DNA from: an uncultured Flavobacteriaceae bacterium
Lineage (GTDB): Bacteria; Bacteroidota; Bacteroidia; Flavobacteriales; Flavobacteriaceae
Direction of reading: 5' to 3'
Length of the DNA stretch: 64,000 nucleotides
Assembly (NCBI GenBank): GCA_947495135.1
Contig: CANLXN010000005.1
Span: forward strand, 124,001-188,000
Below the pieces are notes generated by a model that was not told the origin of the DNA, did not search any database, and saw only the letters and a list, made by a program, of their open reading frames with translations. This document shows, in pieces, positions 49,479-56,576 of this stretch; the stretch's first letter is position 1, and each line of letters begins with the position of its first letter. The translations under genes were made by a program, and so were the position numbers.

Positions 49479-50849
49479 ATGAAAACGATCAAAGTCCATT
49501 TTCTAGGAGCTTCAGGAACCGTAACTGGTTCTAAATTTTTATTAGAAACACCTGCTCAGAATATACTTATTGATTGCGGAATGTTTCAAGGGTTAAAAGA
49601 GCTTCGCGAGCAAAATTGGAAGGATTTTCCCTTCGATGTTTCAACCATCGATACTGTGTTACTAACACATGGTCACTTAGATCATTCGGGATATTTACCG
49701 AGATTGGTGAGTCAGGGATTTACAGGGAAAATAATGGGTACTGCGCCTACATTAGAAATCACTAAAATAATTTTGTTAGATAGTGCTAAGATCAATGAAG
49801 AGGATGCCGAGCGTGCGAATAAAGAAAATTACAGCAAGCACCATCCTGCGCTTCCATTCTATTCCATAAAAGACGCTGAACAGACTATTAAGCTGTTTAG
49901 TTCAGTTAAAAAAGATGAATGGCACAGTCTTTCAGAACATATCAAATATAGGTTTAGGTATAATGGTCATATTATTGGAGCTACCTTCATCGAACTGGAG
50001 CTATTTAGTAAAATTTTTGTTTTCTCCGGCGATATAGGAAGGCAGCAGGATTTATTACTTTATCCACCAGAAAAGCCACAATGGGCAGATTATTTGTTTT
50101 TGGAGAGTACCTATGGAAATAAGCTACATCCTAAGGAGAGTGTTTCAGAAAAATTAGTAACACTTATCAATCAAACGGTGCATAATCGCGGAGCTTTAAT
50201 TATTCCATCTTTTGCGGTGGAACGTCTACAAGCCTTAATGTTTTTACTTTGGAAAATGTATAATGAAAGACGGATTCCTAATCTTCCCATCTTTATTGAC
50301 AGCCCAATGGGGAACAATGTGTTAGGCGTTTTTGAAAAATTCGCCGCATGGCATAAAATTCCGATAAAAGAATTTCGCGCAATGAAGAAGCGGATGAATA
50401 TTATTACTTCTTATAAAGAAACCTGGCAAACCATAGACGACCCTAGACCAAAAATAGTAATAGCTGGTAGTGGAATGGTTACGGGGGGACGTGTGTTGAC
50501 CTATCTAAAACAGTTAATTGATGAGTCCAATACAACTGTTTTATTAGTAGGATATCAAGCAGAAGGCACCCGAGGAAGACAATTGTTGGAAGGTGCGCAT
50601 GAGCTCAAATTTTTCGGAAAATACTATCCTGTAAAAGCCAATGTGCAACATATAGAAAGTTTGTCTGCACATGCAGATCAGGTTGGTATATTAGAATGGC
50701 TTAGTGAGATTAAGAATATACCAGAAAATACTTTTCTAATTCACGGAGAACCTACAGCTCTCCAAACTTTGAGGGTGAAAGTGGAAGATACCTTTTCTTG
50801 GAAAGTGACTATCCCAAAACAAAATCAATCTTTCGAATTGCCCGTTTAG
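49479..50849 (+). CDS. Beta-CASP metallo-beta-lactamase, RNA-processing type
   Basis: 456 residues. The metal site THGHLDHSGYLP, then FSGDIGRQ, a beta-CASP region with IIPSFAVERLQALMFLL and FIDSPMG, and the RMMBL end QHIESLSAHADQVGILEWL with HGEPTALQTLRVKVED. This is the layout of YsiA/TTHA0252-type RNases (MBL-beta-CASP-RMMBL). It begins 1 nt after the nuclease gene and would act on RNA in the cytoplasm. Confidence 0.92.
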   Translation: MKTIKVHFLGASGTVTGSKFLLETPAQNILIDCGMFQGLKELREQNWKDFPFDVSTIDTVLLTHGHLDHSGYLPRLVSQGFTGKIMGTAPTLEITKIILLDSAKINEEDAERANKENYSKHHPALPFYSIKDAEQTIKLFSSVKKDEWHSLSEHIKYRFRYNGHIIGATFIELELFSKIFVFSGDIGRQQDLLLYPPEKPQWADYLFLESTYGNKLHPKESVSEKLVTLINQTVHNRGALIIPSFAVERLQALMFLLWKMYNERRIPNLPIFIDSPMGNNVLGVFEKFAAWHKIPIKEFRAMKKRMNIITSYKETWQTIDDPRPKIVIAGSGMVTGGRVLTYLKQLIDESNTTVLLVGYQAEGTRGRQLLEGAHELKFFGKYYPVKANVQHIESLSAHADQVGILEWLSEIKNIPENTFLIHGEPTALQTLRVKVEDTFSWKVTIPKQNQSFELPV

Positions 50850-50958
50850 ATGGTAGGTGTTATTTCGGATATGGCAGAGAGGGCACAATCTAGAGCGTTT
50901 CTTTCTTCAATGCATGCTGTTGCAATGATTGTAAAATTTCAGATTAAAACTCAAAACC

Positions 50959-51001
50959 TGATAAATATCATTTGCAAAGCCTTAAAGACAAGGTACTTTT
51001 A
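50959..51001 (+). promoter_or_regulatory. Crp/Fnr-type box and -7 element for hsp20
   Basis: TGATAAATATCA at 50959-50970, then 23 nt, then TACTTTTA at 50994-51001. Confidence 0.78.
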
Positions 51002-51039
51002 TGTTGTTAAAATAAAATAAACCTTTAAATATAATAGCT

Positions 51040-51486
51040 ATGTCTTTAGTAAAATTGAATAAAAGAAGATTTCCATGGATGAGCAACGACGTAGAGGCTT
51101 GGTTTGATACCAATAATTTATTTGTGGACGATTTATTTACCTCAAAAGGGAATGTCCCTGCGATGAACATAAAGGAAAACCCTGAAAATTTTGAGATAGA
51201 ATTAGCCGTACCGGGTTTCGATAAAAACGACCTTGAGGTATCTCTAGAAAATGATATTCTTCATGTATGTGCGGAAAAAAGAAAAGAACAAGTTGAAGAG
51301 GAAGAAGAAGGTTATACTCGAAAAGAGTTTAGCTACAATTCTTTCGATCGCAAGCTACAGATGCCTAGTTCTGTAAATCAAAACGAAGAAATAAAAGCAT
51401 CTTACGAAAATGGAGTATTAAAACTACAACTAGCTAAACAGGATGTCGCTTTAGAGCCGCCTAAAAAGAAGATTGAGATAGCTTAA
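51040..51486 (+). CDS. Small heat shock protein (Hsp20/alpha-crystallin)
   Basis: 148 residues. The alpha-crystallin domain runs about 42-140 (NIKENPENFEIELAVPGFDKNDLEVSLENDILHVCAEK ... YTRKEFSYNSFDRKLQMPSSVNQNEEIKASYENGVLKLQLAK). It binds unfolding proteins without ATP. It has its own Crp/Fnr-type promoter and a clear terminator right after it, so it is monocistronic. Confidence 0.93.
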   Translation: MSLVKLNKRRFPWMSNDVEAWFDTNNLFVDDLFTSKGNVPAMNIKENPENFEIELAVPGFDKNDLEVSLENDILHVCAEKRKEQVEEEEEGYTRKEFSYNSFDRKLQMPSSVNQNEEIKASYENGVLKLQLAKQDVALEPPKKKIEIA

Positions 51487-51499
51487 TCTTTTAAAGCAA

Positions 51500-51538
51500 G
51501 GCAGGGAGCAAGATTGAGGAGTGCTTCCTGCCTTTTTT
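51500..51538 (+). terminator. Terminator of hsp20
   Basis: GGCAGGGAGCA at 51500-51510 pairs with TGCTTCCTGCC at 51522-51532 (one G-T wobble), then six T. A GTG start for the next gene at 51521 would lie inside this stem, so that start is rejected in favour of ATG 51551. Confidence 0.9.
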
Positions 51539-51550
51539 AATGATACTATT

Positions 51551-51988
51551 ATGAAGAATAAGACACACCTTAAATATATTGAATGGCGCGATACTAGTGG
51601 ATTGCATGAGGACGTAATGCAAAGTATGTCCGAATTGCAATTTTTGAAAGATGAACTACACTTTCTTAAAGATCTAGTAGTAGACCACGCACTAGAGCTC
51701 ATCTATGGAAAACCCTATGACGAGGCTGCTAAAATGGGAGCTCAATTGTACAACTACGACAATAGATTAAATGTCTTACTAAAAGACTTAAAAGATCATT
51801 CCAACAATCTCCAAATCTTAATGGACGATATAGACGTTCCTAATGAACTTAAGGAATATAAGGATACGCACTATAAACTAATGATTGAAGCAATGAGCTA
51901 TCAAACTGCAGTTAAGAAATTAAAGCGGACCATTTTTGAAATGCTTGGAGAGGTAATGAAAAAGAACAAACAGAAAAAGCTTTCTTAA
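51551..51988 (+). CDS. Helical coiled-coil protein of unknown function
   Basis: 145 residues from the ATG at 51551. The protein is nearly all helical with leucine-rich heptads (MQSMSELQFLKDELHFLKDLVVDHALELIYG and LLKDLKDHSNNLQILMDDI) and a Lys-rich end. No recognised domain. It follows the hsp20 terminator and precedes a lipoprotein gene by 27 nt. Probably a structural or regulatory component of the stress locus; no function can be assigned. Confidence 0.7.
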   Translation: MKNKTHLKYIEWRDTSGLHEDVMQSMSELQFLKDELHFLKDLVVDHALELIYGKPYDEAAKMGAQLYNYDNRLNVLLKDLKDHSNNLQILMDDIDVPNELKEYKDTHYKLMIEAMSYQTAVKKLKRTIFEMLGEVMKKNKQKKLS

Positions 51989-52051
51989 CAACAGAGCTCG
52001 CATAAAATAGCACGAATGAAATCAATAACAGTTCACAAAAGAATAAATCAA

Positions 52052-52684
52052 ATGAAATCACAGTTAATTTTAATGGTACTAATGTTTTTCATATTAGGCT
52101 GTAGTTCCACCAAGCTTGTACAGCAATATAAGAATCCTGAAACCGTAAATTTTGAAGCAGCCAAGGTACTTGTTGTTGGTATTTCAGGAGATAAAGATTT
52201 ACGCCGTACCTATGAAAAACAAATGGTGGAGGAGTTGGACAAAAGAGATGTAAATGCTGTGAAGAGCATCGATTTCTTTGAAACATCGTTTACAGATAAT
52301 AAAAAGTCGATAGCGGAACTTAATAAAATTGAAGGTCAACTATTAGATGCCGGTTTTGACGCTATTCTCTTTACTAAAATTACGGCTACCGAGAGCAGAG
52401 TAACCTTGGTAGATGCTTACCGAAATTTCGCAAAAAGTTACCAAACCTTTGAAGATTACTACTATGGAAATCAACATCTTTACTTTAAAGAGCAAAAGGA
52501 ACGTTATCAGGTCTACACCACGGAGACTTCCTTGTATTGTATTTGTCCAGGTAAAGAACGAGAACTCCTATGGCGAGGTGAGATAGAAGTGGTGGATGCT
52601 AATAAAGTTAACCGAAATATTAGTAGCTATACTGCAGTGCTATTCAAAAATTTGAAAGAGAATAAAATTTTACTCCTAGAATAA
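52052..52684 (+). CDS. Lipoprotein of unknown function
   Basis: 210 residues from the ATG at 52052, which gives a lipoprotein signal (LILMVLMFFILGCSSTKLV); an upstream ATG at 52016 adds a charged, non-signal start. The body (AKVLVVGISGDKDLRRTYEKQMVEELDKRDVNA) resembles DUF4136-type periplasmic proteins, but this is only an impression. The stop overlaps the next gene's ATG by one base. Confidence 0.65.
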   Translation: MKSQLILMVLMFFILGCSSTKLVQQYKNPETVNFEAAKVLVVGISGDKDLRRTYEKQMVEELDKRDVNAVKSIDFFETSFTDNKKSIAELNKIEGQLLDAGFDAILFTKITATESRVTLVDAYRNFAKSYQTFEDYYYGNQHLYFKEQKERYQVYTTETSLYCICPGKERELLWRGEIEVVDANKVNRNISSYTAVLFKNLKENKILLLE

Positions 52685-53673
52685 TGAAAGTATTAATCTA
52701 TAGTGCGAAACCATTTGAAATTCCTCTTCTCGACGCAGCAAATGGAAAACAGCATCGTTTTAGTTTTACAGACAAGCGTTTAACTTCAGAAACAGCGATG
52801 ATGGCATTAAATTACGATGCTATTTCTATTTTTTCAGCAGACGATGCCTCTCCTGTTATTCTCGAAAAATTGCAGAATTTTGGTGTAAAGTATATTACGT
52901 TGCGTTCTGCGGGTCATGATAATATTAATTTAAAGACAGCACATAAATTGGGATTTAGAGTGGCCAATACTCCTAATTATTCTCCTAATGCTATTGCCGA
53001 GCATGCAATTGCACTTTTACTCTCCTTTAATCGAAAGATTGCATTGGCCCAGAGCCAGACACTTCGTTATAACTTCTTATTAGATCATTTGATTGGATTC
53101 GATTTAAATAAAAAAGTTGTTGGCGTTATGGGAACAGGAAAAATAGGAAGTGTACTTGTCAAAATTTTGAACGGTTTTAATTGCTCTATCCTTGCAAACG
53201 ATACATCCAGTAATAGTGCGTTAATTAAGAATTACAATGTAGAATACATATCGAAAGATGCACTTGCTAAAGAAGCCGAAGTACTCTTTATTTGTCTACC
53301 ACTTACTAAACGAACTCATCATCTATTCGACGAGGAATTTCTAAATAAGCTTGCGAAAAAACCCATCATAGTTAATGTAGCACGTGGTGCCATTGTAAAG
53401 ACTGATGCCGTGCTAAAAGCGTTAGACAAGGGATTGGTAAGTGGGTATGCTACCGATGTTTTTGAGCATGAGCACGGAGTTTTTTTCTACGATAGGTCAA
53501 ATAATTTGCCAAAGAGTCCAATTCTTCATCGCTTGCTTTGTCACCCTAAAACGTTGGTTACACCTCATCAAGCATTCGCCACTTCCGAGGCATTAGAGAA
53601 TATCGCTTCCACTACCATTGAGAATTTAAATGCTTGGCAGGAGGGGAAGCATTCAGTAAATGAACTTTCATAA
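52684..53673 (+). CDS. D-isomer 2-hydroxyacid dehydrogenase, D-lactate dehydrogenase-like
   Basis: 329 residues. The substrate-binding part has LRSAGHDNINL and VANTPNYSPNAIAEHAIALLLSFNR, the Rossmann part has GVMGTGKIGSVLVKIL, and the catalytic Arg, Glu and His appear in NVARGAIVKTDAV, ATDVFEHEHG and TPHQAFATSEAL. The pattern fits the fermentative D-lactate dehydrogenase (LdhA) group, which regenerates NAD from pyruvate when oxygen is short. The preceding lipoprotein gene overlaps by one base. Confidence 0.9.
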   Translation: MKVLIYSAKPFEIPLLDAANGKQHRFSFTDKRLTSETAMMALNYDAISIFSADDASPVILEKLQNFGVKYITLRSAGHDNINLKTAHKLGFRVANTPNYSPNAIAEHAIALLLSFNRKIALAQSQTLRYNFLLDHLIGFDLNKKVVGVMGTGKIGSVLVKILNGFNCSILANDTSSNSALIKNYNVEYISKDALAKEAEVLFICLPLTKRTHHLFDEEFLNKLAKKPIIVNVARGAIVKTDAVLKALDKGLVSGYATDVFEHEHGVFFYDRSNNLPKSPILHRLLCHPKTLVTPHQAFATSEALENIASTTIENLNAWQEGKHSVNELS

Positions 53674-53675
53674 CT

Positions 53676-54509
53676 TTATCGGTGCATAAAGAGCAGCGGT
53701 ATTTGAGTTCCATATGCTAGTTGAGAATATTCTGAGCCAAATAACAATCGCTTTAGAAATGGTTCCTTTTCAATAAAAGCAGCATGAAGATCTACTTTCA
53801 GTAATTGAGTAACCGTATTTATAGCAACTAAGCCAGGAATAGTGTTTAAACAGAAATAGGTGTATGGGTGATCAGGAAATAATTCTCGTAGGCATTGGTT
53901 ATCTTCTTTTGAAGCTACATTGGTGGTTTTTTCATCAAGCTCTAAAATAGTTAGCTCACTTGGATGCATGGAGAGTATTTCCTTGAAAATTTCAATTCCT
54001 TCATAAGAGAAATCGGTGCAGTGTTGAGTAGAGAATAAGACTCTTTTTATGTCAATAAATTTATAGGCGTTAGGAATGGTGAGAGTAGGGCATTCTATGT
54101 TACGGATAACCTGAAGCGTGTTGCTGCCAAAAATAATTTCTTTGGCACCCGTTGCTCCATTACTACCCATTATAATGAGATCGATAGAATGAAATTTTAC
54201 TGCTTGATCAACTGCTGATGTAAAATCGTCATAGTCAAATAATCCGTGAAAGGAATATGCTTGAGATTTGTGTTTTTTACTCAATTTCTTGACTAGTTGG
54301 CTAATCAGTTTTTTGTTATCGCTAGCAATACTATCGTAAATGGTGTCGGTTTTTGAACCTGCGATTAAATCGTCACTTACATATTCTGAAATTTTCTGCA
54401 CATTGAGAATATAGAATTTACACTTCTGGTTTTCGAAAAATCGCATGGCATAGTCTATGGCATTCATAGAATTTACTGAAAAGTCTGTCGGTAATAGTAT
54501 GTTTTTCAT
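53676..54509 (-). CDS. Tandem-domain universal stress protein (type B)
   Basis: 277 residues, MKNILLPTDFSVNSMNA. Domain 1 has GSNGATGAKEIIFGSN. The second domain ends in FLKRLLFGSEYSQLAYGTQIPLLFMH, like the five-gene set, so it is a relocated paralogue. It is convergent with the dehydrogenase gene, only 2 nt apart, and divergent from the USP at 54876. Confidence 0.92.
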   Translation of the reverse strand: MKNILLPTDFSVNSMNAIDYAMRFFENQKCKFYILNVQKISEYVSDDLIAGSKTDTIYDSIASDNKKLISQLVKKLSKKHKSQAYSFHGLFDYDDFTSAVDQAVKFHSIDLIIMGSNGATGAKEIIFGSNTLQVIRNIECPTLTIPNAYKFIDIKRVLFSTQHCTDFSYEGIEIFKEILSMHPSELTILELDEKTTNVASKEDNQCLRELFPDHPYTYFCLNTIPGLVAINTVTQLLKVDLHAAFIEKEPFLKRLLFGSEYSQLAYGTQIPLLFMHR

Positions 54510-54529
54510 GGTCTAATAGTTTTAAGACT

Positions 54530-54572
54530 CTAAAATAAAATCTAAAGATCAGGTAAAGAATGAGATATGTCA
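54530..54572 (-). promoter_or_regulatory. Crp/Fnr-type box, one mismatch, and -7 element for usp 53676
   Basis: TGAGATATGTCA at 54561-54572. On the minus strand it reads TGACATATCTCA and is followed 23 nt later by TATTTTAG (54537-54530). One half-site base differs from the consensus. Confidence 0.6.
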
Positions 54573-54778
54573 TCTCCGTAATTCTATATGCTTTTTTTTA
54601 TTTGAATTAGGCAGGGCAGTAAAAGTGTCATGTTTCTATTTATATGTTTAGAAAGCCTTGAGATCAATTTTAATTTTTACAAGGCGGGTATTAAAGGCCG
54701 GTAAGTCCACTCTTTTTCTGATGTTGCGGTCTTAGGATGGTTGAATAATACGCAAGGAATAAGTGTGCCGTAAAACGA

Positions 54779-54821
54779 TGATAAAAGTCATCGTTTGTAG
54801 TAACTAATGGTATTAATTTTG
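54779..54821 (+). promoter_or_regulatory. Crp/Fnr-type box in an extended palindrome, and -7 element
   Basis: TGATAAAAGTCA at 54779-54790 within a longer symmetrical sequence starting AACGATGA and ending TCATCGTT. 23 nt later is TAATTTTG (54814-54821). Confidence 0.82.
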
Positions 54822-54875
54822 ATGTATAAACTAGGAGTTATAACAATTAATATTTGAACCTTAAATCCAAATCAC

Positions 54876-55703
54876 ATGAAAAAAATTATAGTACCTGTAG
54901 ATTTTTCTGAATACTCAGAGAATGCTCTTAAAGTAGCATCTAAAATAGCGAATAAACAAAATGCAGAACTCGTTGTAGTTCATATGATGGGGTTGAGTGA
55001 TGCGGTTTTAACCAAAGATAATTCCAGTAGTATGGAGGGAATGTTCTTTATAAAATTAACTCAAAAACGTTTCGAAGATTTTTTAGATAAAGATTATTTA
55101 GAAGGCATTACAGTGCATCAAACTGTTAAAAATTATACTGTTTTTAGTGAGTTGGACGATGTAGCAAAAGAACACGAGGCAGATTTAATTGTCATGGGTT
55201 CACATGGAAGTAGTGGCCTAAGCGAAATGTTTGTTGGATCTAATACAGAAAAGGTGGTTCGCACGTCGCAAACTCCAGTTTTAGTAATTAAAGAGTCTTC
55301 CAATTTTGATGTAGAAACAGCCGTATTTGCTTGTGATTTTAAACAAGAAAGTATTCCTGCCTTTAAGAAAGTTGTGAATCTCTTCAATGCACTTGAGATC
55401 AAAGCGAAACTAGTATATATTAATCTGCCAGGGGAAAATTATTTAAGTACAAACCAAATCGAGCAGCGCATAGTTGACTTTATTGTCCATTTAAAGGGTG
55501 TTTCCTTGAAACCAGAAGACATTACAATTTACGCAGACTACACGGTGGAAAAAGGGATTTTTAACTATGCGAAAAGAGTGAAAGCAGATATTATAAGCCT
55601 TCCTACGCATGGGCGTCGAGGCCTCGCTCATTTCTTTTCCGGAAGTATTGGAGAGGACGTAGTAAATCACTCTAAACTTCCAGTGCTCAGCGTAAAAATA
55701 TAA
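54876..55703 (+). CDS. Tandem-domain universal stress protein (type A)
   Basis: 275 residues, MKKIIVPVDFSEYSENA. Domain 1 has GSHGSSGLSEMFVGSN and domain 2 has PTHGRRGLAHFFSGSIGED, a largely intact second motif. Closest in the window to 35199. It has its own promoter and a terminator overlapping the end of the next, opposite gene. Confidence 0.93.
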   Translation: MKKIIVPVDFSEYSENALKVASKIANKQNAELVVVHMMGLSDAVLTKDNSSSMEGMFFIKLTQKRFEDFLDKDYLEGITVHQTVKNYTVFSELDDVAKEHEADLIVMGSHGSSGLSEMFVGSNTEKVVRTSQTPVLVIKESSNFDVETAVFACDFKQESIPAFKKVVNLFNALEIKAKLVYINLPGENYLSTNQIEQRIVDFIVHLKGVSLKPEDITIYADYTVEKGIFNYAKRVKADIISLPTHGRRGLAHFFSGSIGEDVVNHSKLPVLSVKI

Positions 55704-55720
55704 TTTAAAAACCGATAAAG

Positions 55721-56422
55721 TTATAAGCCTTCTACTAATCTGTAGAGGGCTTTTTTATCTTCGATTTTAATTTGCTTGCCATCGGTAGAAATCCAACCGT
55801 TCTTCTTGAAAGTAGTTAGCGTGCGTATACAAGCTTCTTTTGCTGCACCTACCACGTTCGCAATGTCTTCTCTAGTAAGTGTCATGGTAATATAACCATC
55901 ATCGTCGACACCAAAATTCTTGTCCAAATACATTAAAGTTTCGGCGACGCGTTGTTTGACAGTCTTTTGTGCCATATTCACAATGACGTTATCCGCAAAC
56001 TTCAGGTCGTTAGCCATGTGCAATAGAATAGCTTTAGTAAAATGAGGATTGTTATTAATACTATCCGTAAGATGTGTTTTCGGAATAAAACAGACCTCCA
56101 TATCATTAAGAGCTACTGCGCTTAGATTGGTCTTTTCCTCTGTAATTACAGATCGTTGGCCTAGGACCTCTCCTTTAGTTGCAATTTTAACAATGGTATC
56201 TTTTCCGTTGTCACTCATCTTAGAGAGTTTGGATACCCCGTTACGTACACAGAAAACGCCATTAAGTCTCTCACCTTCTGTAAAAATAGAATCTCCTTTT
56301 TTTATGGTTTTTGCTACTTTACTGTCCGAAATACGCTTTAATTCTTCTTTGTTAAGTGCTTTCAATGAGTTCAATTGCCTAACGATACAATTTTCACATC
56401 TACTTTCTTCTTGGTTTTTCAT
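55721..56422 (-). CDS. FNR/Crp-type transcription regulator
   Basis: 233 residues. An N-terminal CENC (Cys9, Cys12), a cyclic-nucleotide-like fold (about 35-130) with another Cys111 in MEVCFIPK, and a Crp-type HTH (LTREDIANVVGAAKEACIRTLTTFKKNG). Cys111 sits where E. coli FNR has Cys122 (MVCEIP) and the CENC pair resembles the N-terminal cluster of FNR. The third N-terminal Cys of FNR is missing. So a 4Fe-4S oxygen sensor is possible but unproven. The HTH keeps Glu and Arg as in proteins that read TGA. It is convergent with the USP gene and divergent from ccoI. Confidence 0.9.
   Translation of the reverse strand: MKNQEESRCENCIVRQLNSLKALNKEELKRISDSKVAKTIKKGDSIFTEGERLNGVFCVRNGVSKLSKMSDNGKDTIVKIATKGEVLGQRSVITEEKTNLSAVALNDMEVCFIPKTHLTDSINNNPHFTKAILLHMANDLKFADNVIVNMAQKTVKQRVAETLMYLDKNFGVDDDGYITMTLTREDIANVVGAAKEACIRTLTTFKKNGWISTDGKQIKIEDKKALYRLVEGL
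55726..55756 (+). terminator. Terminator of usp 54876, inside the end of the FNR-like gene
   Basis: AGCCTTCTAC at 55726-55735 pairs with GTAGAGGGCT at 55742-55751 (one T-G wobble), then a T-run on the + strand. The stem also encodes the last residues of the opposite FNR-like protein. Confidence 0.8.
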
Positions 56423-56502
56423 CTAGCCTACATCCTTAGTGATACAATAAAATGAACTTCTAGCATAATGCCAAAGAAAACAAAGCTTAATGTTTTAAAA
56501 GC

Positions 56503-56545
56503 TGACAAAAGTCATCGTTTTTAGGATTCTATCTCCTCAGATTTG
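56503..56545 (+). promoter_or_regulatory. Crp/Fnr-type box and -7 element for ccoI
   Basis: TGACAAAAGTCA at 56503-56514, then 23 nt, then CAGATTTG at 56538-56545. A weaker -7 (TTTCTTTG) is at the same distance on the minus strand toward the FNR-like gene, so autoregulation is possible. Confidence 0.78.
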
Positions 56546-56576
56546 TAACAGATATAAAGAACAAATTGAGTAATAT

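Larger units (their letters stand above)
54510..54875. other. Divergent regulatory region between two USP genes
   Basis: 366 bp with two Crp/Fnr-type promoters facing opposite ways (54530-54572 minus, 54779-54821 plus) and nothing else recognised in the 200 bp between. Confidence 0.65.

Noticed and set aside
51521-51550. GTG-initiated start for the coiled-coil gene
   Set aside because: The GTG lies within the hsp20 terminator stem, so it is not a sensible start. ATG 51551 is used.
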